This document shows positions 13,101 to 24,700 of a DNA stretch of 64,000 bases, piece after piece (the first letter of the stretch is position 1; every line of letters begins with the position of its first letter). Both the position numbers and the translations under genes were made by a program. Location of the stretch: NCBI GenBank assembly GCA_028829895.1, contig CM054179.1, forward strand, positions 39,302,617-39,366,616. Direction: 5' to 3'. This stretch comes from Sinotaia quadrata (lineage: Eukaryota; Mollusca; Gastropoda; Architaenioglossa; Viviparidae). The notes beneath the pieces were generated by a model, which searched no databases, was not told the origin of the DNA, and saw only the letters and a list, made by a program, of their open reading frames with translations.

Positions 13101-15335
13101 CTGGGTTGGAGCGATCTGGCAACTGGAATCGTCCTGTTCTTGGTGTCTGTTGTGCTGCTGTCCATTTGCCTTTACCTCATGGTCAGGCTCCTGCACTCCA
13201 TTTTGGGTGGCCACGTTGCACGCATGGCAAAAAAAGTTATCAATGCTAACTTCCCTGGTCCTTTTGCCTGCTTCACAGACTATGTAGCTTTGCTTCTAGG
13301 TGCAGGAATGACGATCCTTGTCCAGAGTTCATCTGTTTTTACATCTGCTTTGACACCATTAGTGGGTGTAGGGTGTCTCAAATTAGAGCGTATGTACCCA
13401 TTGACATTAGGTTCCAACATAGGTACCACTGCTACCGGTATTCTTGCAGCTCTTGCCTCGTCCCCTTCTACCATTGACCTGGCTCTACAATTGGCTCTCT
13501 GCCATCTCTTTTTCAACATTACTGGTATTTTACTTTTCTTCCCAATTCCATGCATGAGAAGAATCCCCCTTCGTGCAGCTAAATTTCTAGGTCGCACAAC
13601 TGCTAGATATCGTTGGTTTGCTGTGTTCTACATAATCCTGGCTTTCCTTGTATTTCCAGGTTTGTTCTTGGCTTTGTCCTTTGCTGGTAATGTTGTTTTC
13701 ATCACTTTCCTTACCATTTCAGGAACAGTCTTGTTTTCAGTGTTCATGATCAATGTTTTGCAGAAGAGTAGGTTCCATTCTCGCCTTCCTAAGGTTCTGC
13801 AAACTTGGGAATGGCTTCCACTCTGCTTGCGATCACTACAGCCTCTTGATAATCTTTTCCGTACTTTGTGTTCACCTCTAAAGAAATACTGCTGTGCAAC
13901 TTGTATTACTAAATGTATGAATGACAGCAATAATGATATTATTGATAGTGATGATGATGACAGCAGTATAGATGAAGATTTAAACACAAGCAGTTGCTGC
14001 TGTATAAGTAAGCCTCGCACAGCTGAAATAATACTACCAGAGCAGGAAACTTTAATGAGAAATGAATCCAACAACCTTCACCCTAAAAGTCACCAGTGGA
14101 TTAAGTCCACTTTAAGTCCTATTTTTAATCCTAAACACAAATCTAGTCATGAGAACGGCCTCACCATGAGTTCCTCACAAGTCCCACTAATAAAACCCAC
14201 CGAGACATCTGTATGATATGCTCTCGGGTGCAGTATACAAGTCTAAACATTTTTGTCCAGTGTTCTGGATTCCCGGTGCTATTTTGAAAGTCCTAATGTG
14301 GGACTGGCAGTGTCCTCGCCATTGTAAAGTTTGGCACTTTGTCCCCTTGTCTAAAATTAGGGTACTTTCAAATAGTTTTTCTGCTGCATTTGAACGATTG
14401 GTTCCAATAAGAACAGTATTAATGGTGTGATATTTTGGTTTCATTCACAACTAGAAAGTACCAATATAGCAATAGACAATGATTGTAAGAACGCTTTGTC
14501 AGAAGGGTACATTTTATATCATGACATCTAGAGTGTACACATATCGAGCTCATTTTACAAGCTACATTTGTTGACACCTTCCTTGTGATCATTAGCACAC
14601 AGTCAAAAAAGTGCTCAACAAAGAATCTCTTGTAGAGTCAGTTATTTTCATTCCATAAACAAATCTTTGGGCTACTAAAAGTTGTGGGAATAAGTGATCC
14701 TACTTAAGTTTTTACATGTTCAGAGATGCTGCTGCCCACTTGAGTAAATGCTGCATGTTTTGTCACTAATCCCTCACACCCTGGTTTATATGTTATTTTG
14801 TATTTGATGAAGTGGGTTTATTATCTGATTGTTACAACGATTATTGACACATCTAAGAATCTCATTTTGTACGGGTAGTGAAAAGGTTATCAACTCTGTA
14901 TGATTGGAACCTGTAAGAATGGATGGAAATTTCATTGTCATTTTATTGTATAAATATTTGATTTGTGTTATGTTTGATTGCACTGCATGAGAGATTTTTA
15001 CATGAGATGGTTGCAAATGCTATTTGATGACTGCTATAGAGCATTGATTTCTTTTTCAATTCTTTCAAATGTACATTGTGTTCATAAATACAGTATCATG
15101 AACCTAGACTGTTTTTTCGTTTACTTTTATGTGAGTGCAGAAAGTTAAAGTGCATTTCAGTTTCTGTGACATTTTACCTAAAGGTGCCCAGTATACCATA
15201 ATAAGAGACCTATGGGGGTGGTTTTAATGCAGACCTTTTCTCAACAGACAGTAAGCACTGAAAATCCTGGTACAAACCTATAATATTTTTAATGACCAAC
15301 CATTCCTGTTGCCTCTATGGAAGCTCATAAATAAA
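5712..15335 (+). CDS. SLC34A: Sodium-dependent phosphate cotransporter, SLC34 (NaPi-II) family; whole gene span
   Basis: Ten exons join in phase to 795 codons: 5765-5827, 8781-9017, 9140-9362, 10286-10417, 10943-11074, 11233-11424, 11712-11830, 12419-12484, 12870-12957 and 13081-14216. SLC34 proteins couple inward Na+ flux to phosphate uptake across the plasma membrane. The two inverted Na/Pi repeats are visible, with QSSSTSTS at residues 246-253 and [10 protein letters not shown] from residue 499. Other family blocks are [11 protein letters not shown] (275-285) and TVHDVFNWL (306-314). Residues 1-174 are a long acidic cytosolic N-terminus. The extracellular loop (about 389-420) has NKT, NST and NHS glycosylation sequons and two cysteines, and is shorter than in human SLC34A2. 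The C-terminus has cysteines, an acidic run and a PDZ-ligand-like TSV end. Total length exceeds the human protein (about 690) because both tails are longer. Family assignment is firm; the vertebrate paralogue (A1/A2/A3) cannot be assigned. Confidence 0.95.
6015..6331. repeat. (TCTA/TCTG)n microsatellite followed by (CT)n
   Basis: Tetranucleotide tracts ctatctatctatctgt over about 240 bp, then ctctctctctctct at 6309-6331. Open frames (YLSIYLSV...) are artefacts. Confidence 0.97.
7027..7108. repeat. (CG)n(TG)n microsatellite
   Basis: A cgcgcgcgcgcgcg tract passes into a tgtgtgtg tract of about 60 bp. Alternating purine-pyrimidine sequence with Z-DNA potential, inside SLC34 intron 1. Confidence 0.97.
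8781..9017 (+). CDS. SLC34A: SLC34 exon 2, acidic N-terminal region
   Basis: The acceptor is ttctcag and the donor gtaagt; 79 codons in phase 0. An internal duplication is visible: [15 protein letters not shown] followed by [15 protein letters not shown]. An in-frame ATG at 8799-8801 could start a shorter protein if transcription begins in the preceding intron. Confidence 0.85.
9140..9362 (+). CDS. SLC34A: SLC34 exon 3, cytosolic N-terminus
   Basis: The acceptor is cactgtcag; the donor gtgcgt is less usual but keeps phase (74 codons plus 1 nt). It encodes residues 101-174 and ends in LIDTLDKAN just before the first membrane-proximal segment. Its GC content is clearly higher than that of the neighbouring introns. 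Confidence 0.88.
10286..10417 (+). CDS. SLC34A: SLC34 exon 4, first membrane segment
   Basis: It encodes a hydrophobic stretch with [20 protein letters not shown], followed by RLLGGKTAG. This closely follows the corresponding first transmembrane block of human SLC34A2. The acceptor is ttcaccag and the donor gtattg. Confidence 0.95.
10943..11074 (+). CDS. SLC34A: SLC34 exon 5, first QSSS motif
   Basis: It encodes residues 219-262, including [16 protein letters not shown], the substrate-binding signature of the first Na/Pi repeat. The acceptor is tttgcag and the donor gtgagt. Confidence 0.96.
11233..11424 (+). CDS. SLC34A: SLC34 exon 6, repeat 1 core with electrogenicity site
   Basis: It encodes [20 protein letters not shown] and [16 protein letters not shown]. 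The aspartate of the VHD motif (D309), associated with electrogenic transport in this family, is present. The acceptor is aactacag and the donor gtaaatg. Confidence 0.96.
11712..11830 (+). CDS. SLC34A: SLC34 exon 7
   Basis: It encodes [20 protein letters not shown] and onward to [10 protein letters not shown], matching the membrane helix and start of the loop after LLPLE in the family. The acceptor is tttgcttag and the donor gtaagc. Confidence 0.93.
12419..12484 (+). CDS. SLC34A: SLC34 exon 8 (22 codons)
   Basis: A short phase-0 exon between atttgcag and gtgtgt, encoding [20 protein letters not shown] plus LK. It corresponds to the start of the central extracellular loop. Confidence 0.9.
12870..12957 (+). 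CDS. SLC34A: SLC34 exon 9, glycosylated extracellular loop
   Basis: It encodes [15 protein letters not shown] and then [14 protein letters not shown]. Three N-glycosylation sequons and one cysteine are present. The second loop cysteine is completed by the next exon, consistent with the loop disulfide known in the family. Confidence 0.93.
13081..14216 (+). CDS. SLC34A: SLC34 last coding exon: repeat 2 and C-terminal tail
   Basis: A single 1,136-nt exon codes residues 418-795 and ends with TGA at 14214-14216. It holds the second signature [13 protein letters not shown], the SNIGTTATG block and the last membrane helices. The cytosolic tail has the acidic run [12 protein letters not shown], cysteine pairs, and a TETSV end resembling a class I PDZ ligand. 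The acceptor is ttttgtgtag. Confidence 0.97.
14217..15335 (+). other. SLC34 3' untranslated region
   Basis: About 1.1 kb without a coding signal lies between the stop codon and AATAAA at 15330-15335. The extent is inferred from that signal; earlier cleavage is possible. Confidence 0.55.
15330..15335 (+). terminator. Candidate polyadenylation signal AATAAA for SLC34
   Basis: It lies 1.1 kb after the SLC34 stop codon and about 210 bp before the end of the convergent IQCB1 coding sequence, so the two transcripts may nearly meet or overlap. Confidence 0.5.
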
Positions 15336-15543
15336 ATCTTGATATGTTTGCAAACTAGTGGGACTGTCATACACTATCATCACTTTGGAGTGGGAAAAAA
15401 ACCTGCTTTTGATGTATATACAATTAACAATAGCAAAATATGCATTTCCTGTTTCAGTAAATTTAATGGGTGTTGTCTAATAAGAATATCCACAAGCACT
15501 TATTTGCTGCCAGAAAACTTCACAAAACATGTATTCAACACAC

Positions 15544-15752
15544 TTATAAAAAAATGTTCAGCTCTGCTTCCAGGTTTTCCTTTTCTGCCTCATCAATTTC
15601 ATCATCCTCTTCCCACTGTTGGCGCCACCAGGGTCGTTGGAGTTTCTGCAGTATGGCATTATGCTGAACTTTAGCCTTGGTTGCCACAGGCAATGATCGA
15701 CTAGAAAACATTTCCACATCTTTTTGTGAAATACTATTAAGAGGAGGTGCCA
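15544..15752 (-). CDS. IQCB1: IQCB1 exon 14 (C-terminus)
   Basis: It encodes KDVEMFSSRSLPVATKAKVQ, LQRPWWRQQWEEDDEIDEAE and EAELNIFL, ending in TAA at 15546-15544. This is nearly colinear with the human C-terminal block LFLSRSRPVAAKAK...APWWKK. The acceptor is attttcag. Confidence 0.97.
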
Positions 15753-18700
15753 CTGAAAATAGAATTAAATATTAATTTATTACCATTACAAAATATCAGA
15801 GGTGTGTATCTTTAAAAGTGTTTCTCAAAACATTTGTGTACTCTTCCTTTCTCCCCTGAATTCTAGGAGTATAAATAATTATTGTTGACAGATACCCGTA
15901 AAATCTAATGCATACTCTTAGAAACACTTTTAATAAAATATGATTTCTAGGCAAATTCTTGCAGGCAGTTTTTAAAAGTTTATTATTCTCTTCGGAAAAA
16001 ACAAGGTACCTGGCAATAAGGGGTGAACCTGATCCAAGATACTGCAAATTGAAAAGCAAAAGAACTCTGCCATATTAAACTCAATATGAGTTAACATTAT
16101 TTATCAAACATGAATAAGCTTTTTCCTTGTCAAATTAATGCATAGGTTCTTCCATCAGCATGATTCAAAATACTCCTGTTCAAAGTAACACTACTGAATA
16201 TTAAAAAAAGAACAATATAATTTGATATATTAAATAAAACGCAGTGTATGTCCTTGTTTCTTGCCAAACATTAAAACAGTGAATGTTTTTTTAATATACT
16301 CTTAGGTTGTATCTTTAAACAATTTAAGATTAATCAGTTCACGTGTGCTAATTTAAAATAAAAGACACTTAAATTTATGACTTTGTGCTGACAAAGTGTA
16401 GTAACCTACATGATTAGTGTGTGTGACTCATTTACAACAGATAAGGTGACAACAGCTCACTCATATACTCACATTTTATTCCCCTTGTAGGGGAAAAGAG
16501 CCCAAGTCATACATTTGAAAAATATTATTTTATTGTTTGTTAGGGGTTAAATGTCAGCCATAAAGAAACCCCAATTGTAGTTGTTAGAATAAAAACTGCA
16601 AATGGAGAATAGCTATAATGAAATAAAAGACTGCCTTTGAGTAAAAGATAGAGAATGTGTGCCATTCAGTTGAATACTATATAAAACAAATCAATTAAAA
16701 CATACTTTATTTTAAAAGTACAAAATAATGTTATCAATAGATGAAACATTACTGTCAGAAAAACTGCTATCACCAAGAGTTCATGAGTTAACTTTCATCT
16801 TTGGTTGGTTCTTACCAATATTGATGTCAAATACCAATTTTTCAGTAAACAAGTGGTGTTAAATTTAGCTTTGATTATTCATGGCAGATATAGAGAGGAA
16901 TGTATTGTATGTTGTACCATTCAATGTCTTTATCAATAGTTCCCTTCTGACTTAAATTATTCCTTCCTGTGGCACCTAACTTCAGAGCATTTTGAAGTTC
17001 TAATCCTGCTGCAAGTGAAATTTTAATTATCCCCCTTTGGTGGGGAGGAACCCTTGGTTTGTAAATGTCATATTCCTTTGGTATGCTTGTCTGATTTTAA
17101 TGTATGATGGAAAATAATTTTCTGGTAACAAACAACTACAAATGAAATATGCACTGTGCTGTGAAGAAACATACATGTGAACTATGCGGGGAACAAATAA
17201 GACACGTTGCAGTCTCAAACTATGTTTGTATGTCATACATTCTAGTTGTTAATCACTAGTGTATCATAGATACATTATTCTAGTCACAAACAACCCCAAG
17301 TGAATCATACATTAGACACAAATACACATTATCCTAGCCATTTCAGCAACCCTAGACATGCTTATTCTGTCTGGAAAAATAGTGGTTAATTAATATCAGA
17401 AAGATCTGTTTAGTTTTCATATTTCTGTTTTGTTTTTAAACTTTTGTCTTCTTAATGTACAAGTTCAAACTTTTTAACCTTTTGGGGATGATTCCCAAAA
17501 TAAAAACATGCTGATAATTAATCTTATGCTAGAAAAATCTAATTATTAAGTAAGGTTAGTAACATACAAAATTACAGTATTTAAATTCTGACTAATTTTC
17601 ATGAACAAAGAAGTTTGCAAAATGGAAACTTACACATTTCATAAGGTGAATCCCTACTAATATATATAAAGAAACAAATATATCTTCAGAAATGCAGTCT
17701 AAGTGTACATGCCAAAAGAGCATTTGAAATGTCTTAATGTATCCCTGAAATGAAAGTCGGCAACATAAAAGTAGACAAGACTATGTGATGTTTGAATATG
17801 CACTTCAACTTTCAAAACAAAGTAAATACCATTAAGAGATAGGGAAACAGTGTTATACTGATCTTCATTTTTCAAAAAGTGAAAACCTTTCAATGATAGA
17901 GAACAGTACTAAAGGTCTTAACTTCAGCTTGTACTAATAGTGGTCTAGCTTTTTAAACAAAGTAAAAACTTTCAATGACAGAGAACAATACTATTAGAGA
18001 TACATGTATTAACTTAAGCTTTTAAAACAAAGTAAAAACCAATAAGTGATACACAAGCAGTAATATGCTAGTGTGAATTTGGTTTTCAAAACAACGTAAA
18101 ATCTTTACATGGTAGAAAAATAGTGCAACATTATATTTATGTGCTTCTGGTGACTGAACATGAAACTGTAAGGAATTCTAATACACCAGCAAAAAAAATG
18201 TTAAAAGTTAATTAAATTAATGAACAAAAGGTAATAAAGTCAATATGGTCAAATTAAAATGTCTGAAAACAAGTCATCCAATATAATTTCCAATTTGTAA
18301 AAATGTGCTACTAAAATGACCAGAATATTGTGAGAAATACTAAGTCATCAACACTATGTTGTCAAAGAATGAGAAAATATAACTCACACATGATGAGCTC
18401 TGAATCTGTATCCAGACGGGCGATACAGTTTTCCCATTCATATTGTTGCTTGCGAGCATGGCGGATACGAGAGTAGTGTTGTGACAGCATTTCATTTGCC
18501 AGTTTGTGGATTTCTTCAACCTCTTCTCGTGTTTTACGCAAAGTCTGCATTTCAAATTGTATCCCAAAATAAAAATCTTAAAACTTCAAAATCTTTAAAT
18601 AAAAATATAAAACATCAAAAGTCTCTTAAGGAAACCAAAAGAAATTTTAACTTGAAAAAGAATAGTCCCAACCAGTATTTACAATCTTCAAAACTTTAAA

Positions 18701-21700
18701 ACTGAAAAAATATTATAAAGTCAATGTTAATAAAAATTACATCGATGGCTTGTCCAGATTTTTTTCTGCCTCTGTGGGCTGTATGAACTCAAAACATTTT
18801 AAATAAGCATTAATTTTTCTTCTGCAAGAAAGAGTGAGATCGCATCACTCTAGCACAAGTGATTAGTTTTACTTACTGGATGTTCCTGTTGTCGTCTAGA
18901 AATAATCTCCTGCAGCTGTATACGGCGTTCATCAGTTAAACCTGTGGGCTTAAAATGTGTTGGAATTTCCCCTTTTTGATCAGATCGCTCCATCCATCGT
19001 CGCACCTGCAAACACATCACACTTTTCCAATCATGTATGCATGCATATAAAAATATAAGTTTTACAAAAATATGTTTGTCAAACTATTTTTTTCAGTAAG
19101 TAAATTTAAATTGTTGCAGTAAATTTAAGTCTAGCTGTGTTAGTTTTAACTTCCAAGGGTGTTCATATTTTGTCATACATGTGAGCACCCATCACAGATC
19201 TATAATTATAAATTTGACAGCAATATGTGCACACATTCTCAAAGAGAAAAGAAATCATCCTCAAAATCAGTCACTACATGCCTGGCAGTGTTGGTATATA
19301 CTCTTAAAGAGAAAAGAATCTAAGAAAAAGTACTCATCCTCAAGGTCAGTCACTACATGCCTGGCAGTATTAATATACACTTAAAGAGAAAGAATCCATC
19401 CTAAAAGTTCTTACTACATAACTGGCATTGTTAGTATACACTAGGCCTGGCATTGTTAGTATACACCAGGACTGGCATTGTTAGTATATACTAGGCCTGG
19501 CATTGTTAATATATACCAGGACTGGCATTGTTAGTATACACCAGGTCTGGGCAAATTTTTTAAAAGGGCTGCACAGAAAACTGAAATATAAGAAAGGGTG
19601 TTCTCAAAATATAGGATGTTTCAATAAAAATAACTTTCAATTTAAAAACAATTATACATTAGAACAGGGTCTCCAAAATACGGCCCGTGGAGACCTTTTT
19701 GTCTATGGAAAAAAATTACGGAAATTTACGTGTATCCTGCCAAGATCAGCCGCTGCTAAATTTTTCTATTTCTAATCTCTGAGAGTTGAGAGGAAACAAA
19801 CAACTCTGACCCAGATTCGGAATAAAGAAGCGTTATTGATATGGTTCACTGATTGTTACATAAATCGAACATATTCTTAGTATCCAGTCTATAGTATACA
19901 AGCTGACCATGACTATTAGACAAAGCCACTGAGTTGCAAGCAAATGACCTCCTTAGGGACAAGTTCAAAGAAGGACTGGTGGGTTTTTACCAGTTTTTGA
20001 CCAAGGAAGACTTTCCTAATGTCAAAACCTTTGCATCAAGGTACCTTTCAATCTTTGGAACAACATACCTGTGTGAACAAACATTTTCAAGAATGAAAAT
20101 ACGTGAAGAACAATTTGAGAACTTGTCCGATGATAATCTCAGGCCACTGTTGATGCTAGGGACATCAAATCTAAAGCCATAAATGTCTGCTATTTTGACA
20201 TCCAGGAAACAATTTCATTATTCCCACTAATACAGGTGTTCATGTGTAGTGTATCAATGTGTTATTAAATAATAATTGAATAAAATAACATCCATGTTTT
20301 GATTCTTTTTTATTTGGACATTGAGTGTGTAGTCGGCCCCCAAACTGCTATTTGATAGTTAATGCAGCCCTCGGGCTGAAAAGTTTGGAGACCCCTACAT
20401 TAGAAAATTAAATACAAACACACTGGAAAAATTAAAAAGCAAATAACTTTGTTTTATTTATAAGTTAATAGCAAATTCTACCAAGAATAGAGATTCTAAT
20501 TATTTTAATAAAATCAATATTTTAAAAGTTAAACATCAAATAAATGCTATTCTAATTTTTTATTTTATGTTTATGATCAAGATACCTTTTACACATAATT
20601 GCGGTGTGTGTGTTCTTTTAAAAAATAACAAAAATTAATAATAACATGTGAAAATTCAAATATTACAAAATAAAATCCCCAAGAGAGAATCTAAAGAAAT
20701 ATGTGAGTAATTTAAAATTACTCAAAATAAGAAATATTTAAAATTAGGATACAGTATTCCAGGTAACTTCAATGAGTAATATGAAAAAAGAAATGTAAGT
20801 AAAAAAAACCACAGAAATAAGTGCTTTAAAATTAGAGAATTAATATAAAACAAATGATTGTATTTGAGAGTTATGAAATACAGGATTTCTTAATAAACTG
20901 TCACACTGAGATTAAAGAGAAACAGAATAACTTACATTTTATGACATAATGCGTACATAATAACTGCATACATCTTTAAAGAAAATAGAGAAAACCAAAA
21001 CAAATACAAAATAAATTGTTAATGATAAAATCACTGCAAACAAAAAAATTACACTATTCATGGTTTTAATGAGATGAATGCAATTTTTCAGATCATTCAC
21101 ATCAGGTGTAAAATTTGTAGTTGATATCCGTAAAAGTGGTTGTAAATATCCATCCATTCTGCTTGTTCATAAGCTTTCAATAAGATTCATTAATGAAAAT
21201 GTTTGCTTGCAAATATACTGCCCCCATTAGTCGCCTTTTACAACAAATATGAGGAGGGTGTTGGATTAATTCTTTATACCCAGGAATCCCCATCGGGTAA
21301 GCACTGTGAAAATTATGGGAGCTGAATATTCACAGGATGCTGAAATGAGAAAGTGAGGATTCTGACAAGTGAGTACTCACAGCACGCTGAAATGAGAGAG
21401 TGAGGATTGTGACAAGTGAGTTCTCAGCATGCTGAAATGAGATGGTGAGGATTCTGACAAGTGAGTACTCACAGCACGCTGAATCTTGATTGCAGCATGT
21501 ACTTGCTGAGCCACCTCCTGACGAATTGGAAGCTGACTTCGCTCTCGATGTCCACGCCAAAGTGTCTGGATTTTCAATGCAGCCACTGACTTTTCTTTCA
21601 TCAAATATTTTTCTATCTGAGCTGTGTTTTTAAAAGAAGGGAGAAGAACATTTTAAAAGGTTTACATATAAAGTGTGATATTCTAGTTACCTTCATGTAT

Positions 21701-24700
21701 AATGTATTTATTTGAATACTGTTTGGCAGTCAAGAATTTTATAACTAATTTCACATTATAGAATGGATGGTAGCCTGATTATATTAACATTATATAGGAT
21801 GATCATCAAATGGCAGCCTGTATATATTAATATTTATATCTAGGTTTGATTTCAAATGGCAGCCTGAATATATTAGCATCTGTATCTAGGTTTGTCTGAA
21901 AATGTCAGCATTTATATCTAGGTTTGATTGTCCTAAGCAACCTGAAAATATCAACATCAATATCTAGAGGCGATCTTACAATGACAGCCTGAATATTTTA
22001 ACAGCTTTATCTAGAAATGGGTTGCTAGAAGAAATGTTGAATATTCAGATACAAGTACAGTGGTACCTTGCATAACAAATGCCCTGCAGAACGAGCGATC
22101 TGCATAACAAACGTCGCTGCAAATGCCCACGTGGTTCGCAGAACGAACTTGTTTCACATAACGAACCATATGTACACCACGAAAACATCACATTTCCCAT
22201 GAAAAAATGGCCGAATCCGACCAGTCGTGTCTCGCATGGCTCAGATGAAGCAGGGCATGTTTATTTCCAGTTGATTGTGTGTGTGAACTGTACATAAGTG
22301 TGTGTGTCCTCCTCATCCCACCTCCATTTCACCTCATCAATGCCTAACATCTTACCTCATCAACACCTAACATCATACCCTGCTTTGGTGAGTGTCTTTA
22401 CAAGTGTGTTCCCCCTGAACATGCCCTGTCTTCATTTTCCCCTAATTTCTTTGGTTTTTCACGGCGATGTGGAACGGATTGCATGATTTCCTGTAGAAGT
22501 CTATGGGATATGGTGTTTCACAGAAAGAACATACTGCTGGAATGAATTATGTTCATTATGCAAGGTACCAGTGTACAGTGGAACCCAGCGATAATGCAAA
22601 TTTGGATATAATGCAGTCGCGGCATGGCTCCCGAAATTTTGTATATTCATTCACACATTAATTTTCAAAGTACATGAAAAAGAGTATAAAAATATTCAAC
22701 TTCATTTGGGGGATGAGATAGCGTATGAATGTGAATATACATATAATACGATCGTAGTGCCTGAAATTTGCAATTCATTATGTGTATTTTTCTTGTACCG
22801 GGAAAAACTTTTTTAAAGTACATGTACGTGTAGCTGCATGCCATGACAGTATAATATCAGACAGTAAGTAAATGGTTTTAATACTCTGTTCATGCTATAT
22901 ATTAGATGTTGAATTCAACACAATGATCTGTGACAAAATTATTGAATATTTTTAATCCGTGTGCGATTTTTCAATGGAATTACATGCATTATGGATGAAC
23001 TGCAGGGCACTCGGCACTATATGGTGTTGATACACTATTCATGATATAATGTTAGTCAGAGTATTATCAGTCAATGTGTATTATCGTATAAACAAATAAT
23101 AGTTAGTAAAACTATTTAACGCAAAGTAATAACCTATACATATCCATCCATTATTTTGAATATATCTTAAAAATGCATTCCATTTAATATTCGTCTGATA
23201 ATAACCTGACTTTTTACATTAGACATGAATACATGTGTTCCCCACTATTAACACAATCCGATTTTATGAACCCCAATTCTCGCATTATGGCGAGGTTTCA
23301 CTGTAACTTCTTCAAGTCAGTCACATCATGTTGAGCAATGGCTTGCCAGCAGAAATGTTGAATATTTAGATAAAGCAACTTCTTAAAGTCAGTCACATTA
23401 TAAATTTTCACGGATACTTCAGCACAGCTTAATTTATTTCGATGACATCACAGTAAACTTTCATAATGAGTAAACTTTTCAAAGATATTATACATTTTGA
23501 GTATTTAAAGTAGAACATGTACATTAAGATTTAATAAACATCATTATTTTTATAAATTGAAGAAAATGAACAAATAAGTGAATAAAATAACATATTATCA
23601 TGTGATTGTAAATATCTTAAAAGTGAAGGATTTACCTCATTAAAGAAACATAATTATTTTTATAGATTGAAGAAAATGAACCTCATTTACCTCTTGTGAA
23701 TGTAAATATGTTAAAAGTGAAGAAAATGAACCTCATTTACCTCTTGTGAATGTAAATATGTTAAAAGTGAAGGATTTATCTCATTAGAGTGTAAATATCT
23801 TAAAAGTAAAGGATTTACCTCATGTGAGTGTAAATATCTTAAAAGTGAAGGATTTACCTCATGTGAGTGTAAATATGTTAAAAGTGAAGGATTTATCTCA
23901 TGTCAGTGTAAATATCTTAAAAGTGAAGGATTTATCTCATTAGACTGTAAATATCTTAAAAGTGAAGGATTTACCTCATTATACTGTAAATATCTTAAAA
24001 GTGAAGAATTACCTCATTAGAGAAATATGCATACCTGCAGGGAGTATTTCTAATGTCTGAAGTTGTTTTTCTTTAAACTTTCGCATCAAACTCTGACGAT
24101 TGTTATGTAATCGCCACTGCAACTCTGTTTCAACTTTGGTAGCCAATCGTTCATGCTCTTCCATTTGTTTTTTCAATCTAAGAATACATATTCATATAAA
24201 ATAGCTAATGATTAGTTTATGGATAAGTGAATAGTGAAATGTCCATAGATTCAAACATTTGTGATCTGTTCTAGTGAAATAAATCTTGTCACTAAAGATG
24301 AATTGAGATAAATGCTAAAAAAAAGCATTAAGGGTCTCTTTGTCATTATGTCTTTCATCAGACCTCACTTACTACATATTTTATGCTGAGCTACAGTATT
24401 ATAGCAAAATTTTATAAATTTAATTCTTGATATTCTAATGCAAAATAACTTTATTATTTATCCAAATGAACTTTTAGTAAACCCCTCGTGTTAAATATCA
24501 TGGGAAAGCCCTTAGAGTGACAAATTTTGACACAGATTTAAAATTATTGACAAGCTTTCTAATCAAATAAACAAATTTTCAGAATTTGTGACTAGTCCTT
24601 GAACCCTATTTTCTCGAAATAACTTCCACAAGACATACTAACTTGAAAATGCCAGTAAATTCTTCAATTTTAAGGTTGAACTAAGACTACCAGCAAATTA

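Noticed and set aside
13280..14074. Minus-strand frames opposite the last SLC34 exon
   Set aside because: Shadows of a conserved coding exon; no family match of their own.
22079..22297. 72-codon frame inside pogo-like element A
   Set aside because: No similarity to a DDE transposase; it lies wholly in the non-coding body of a MITE-like element.
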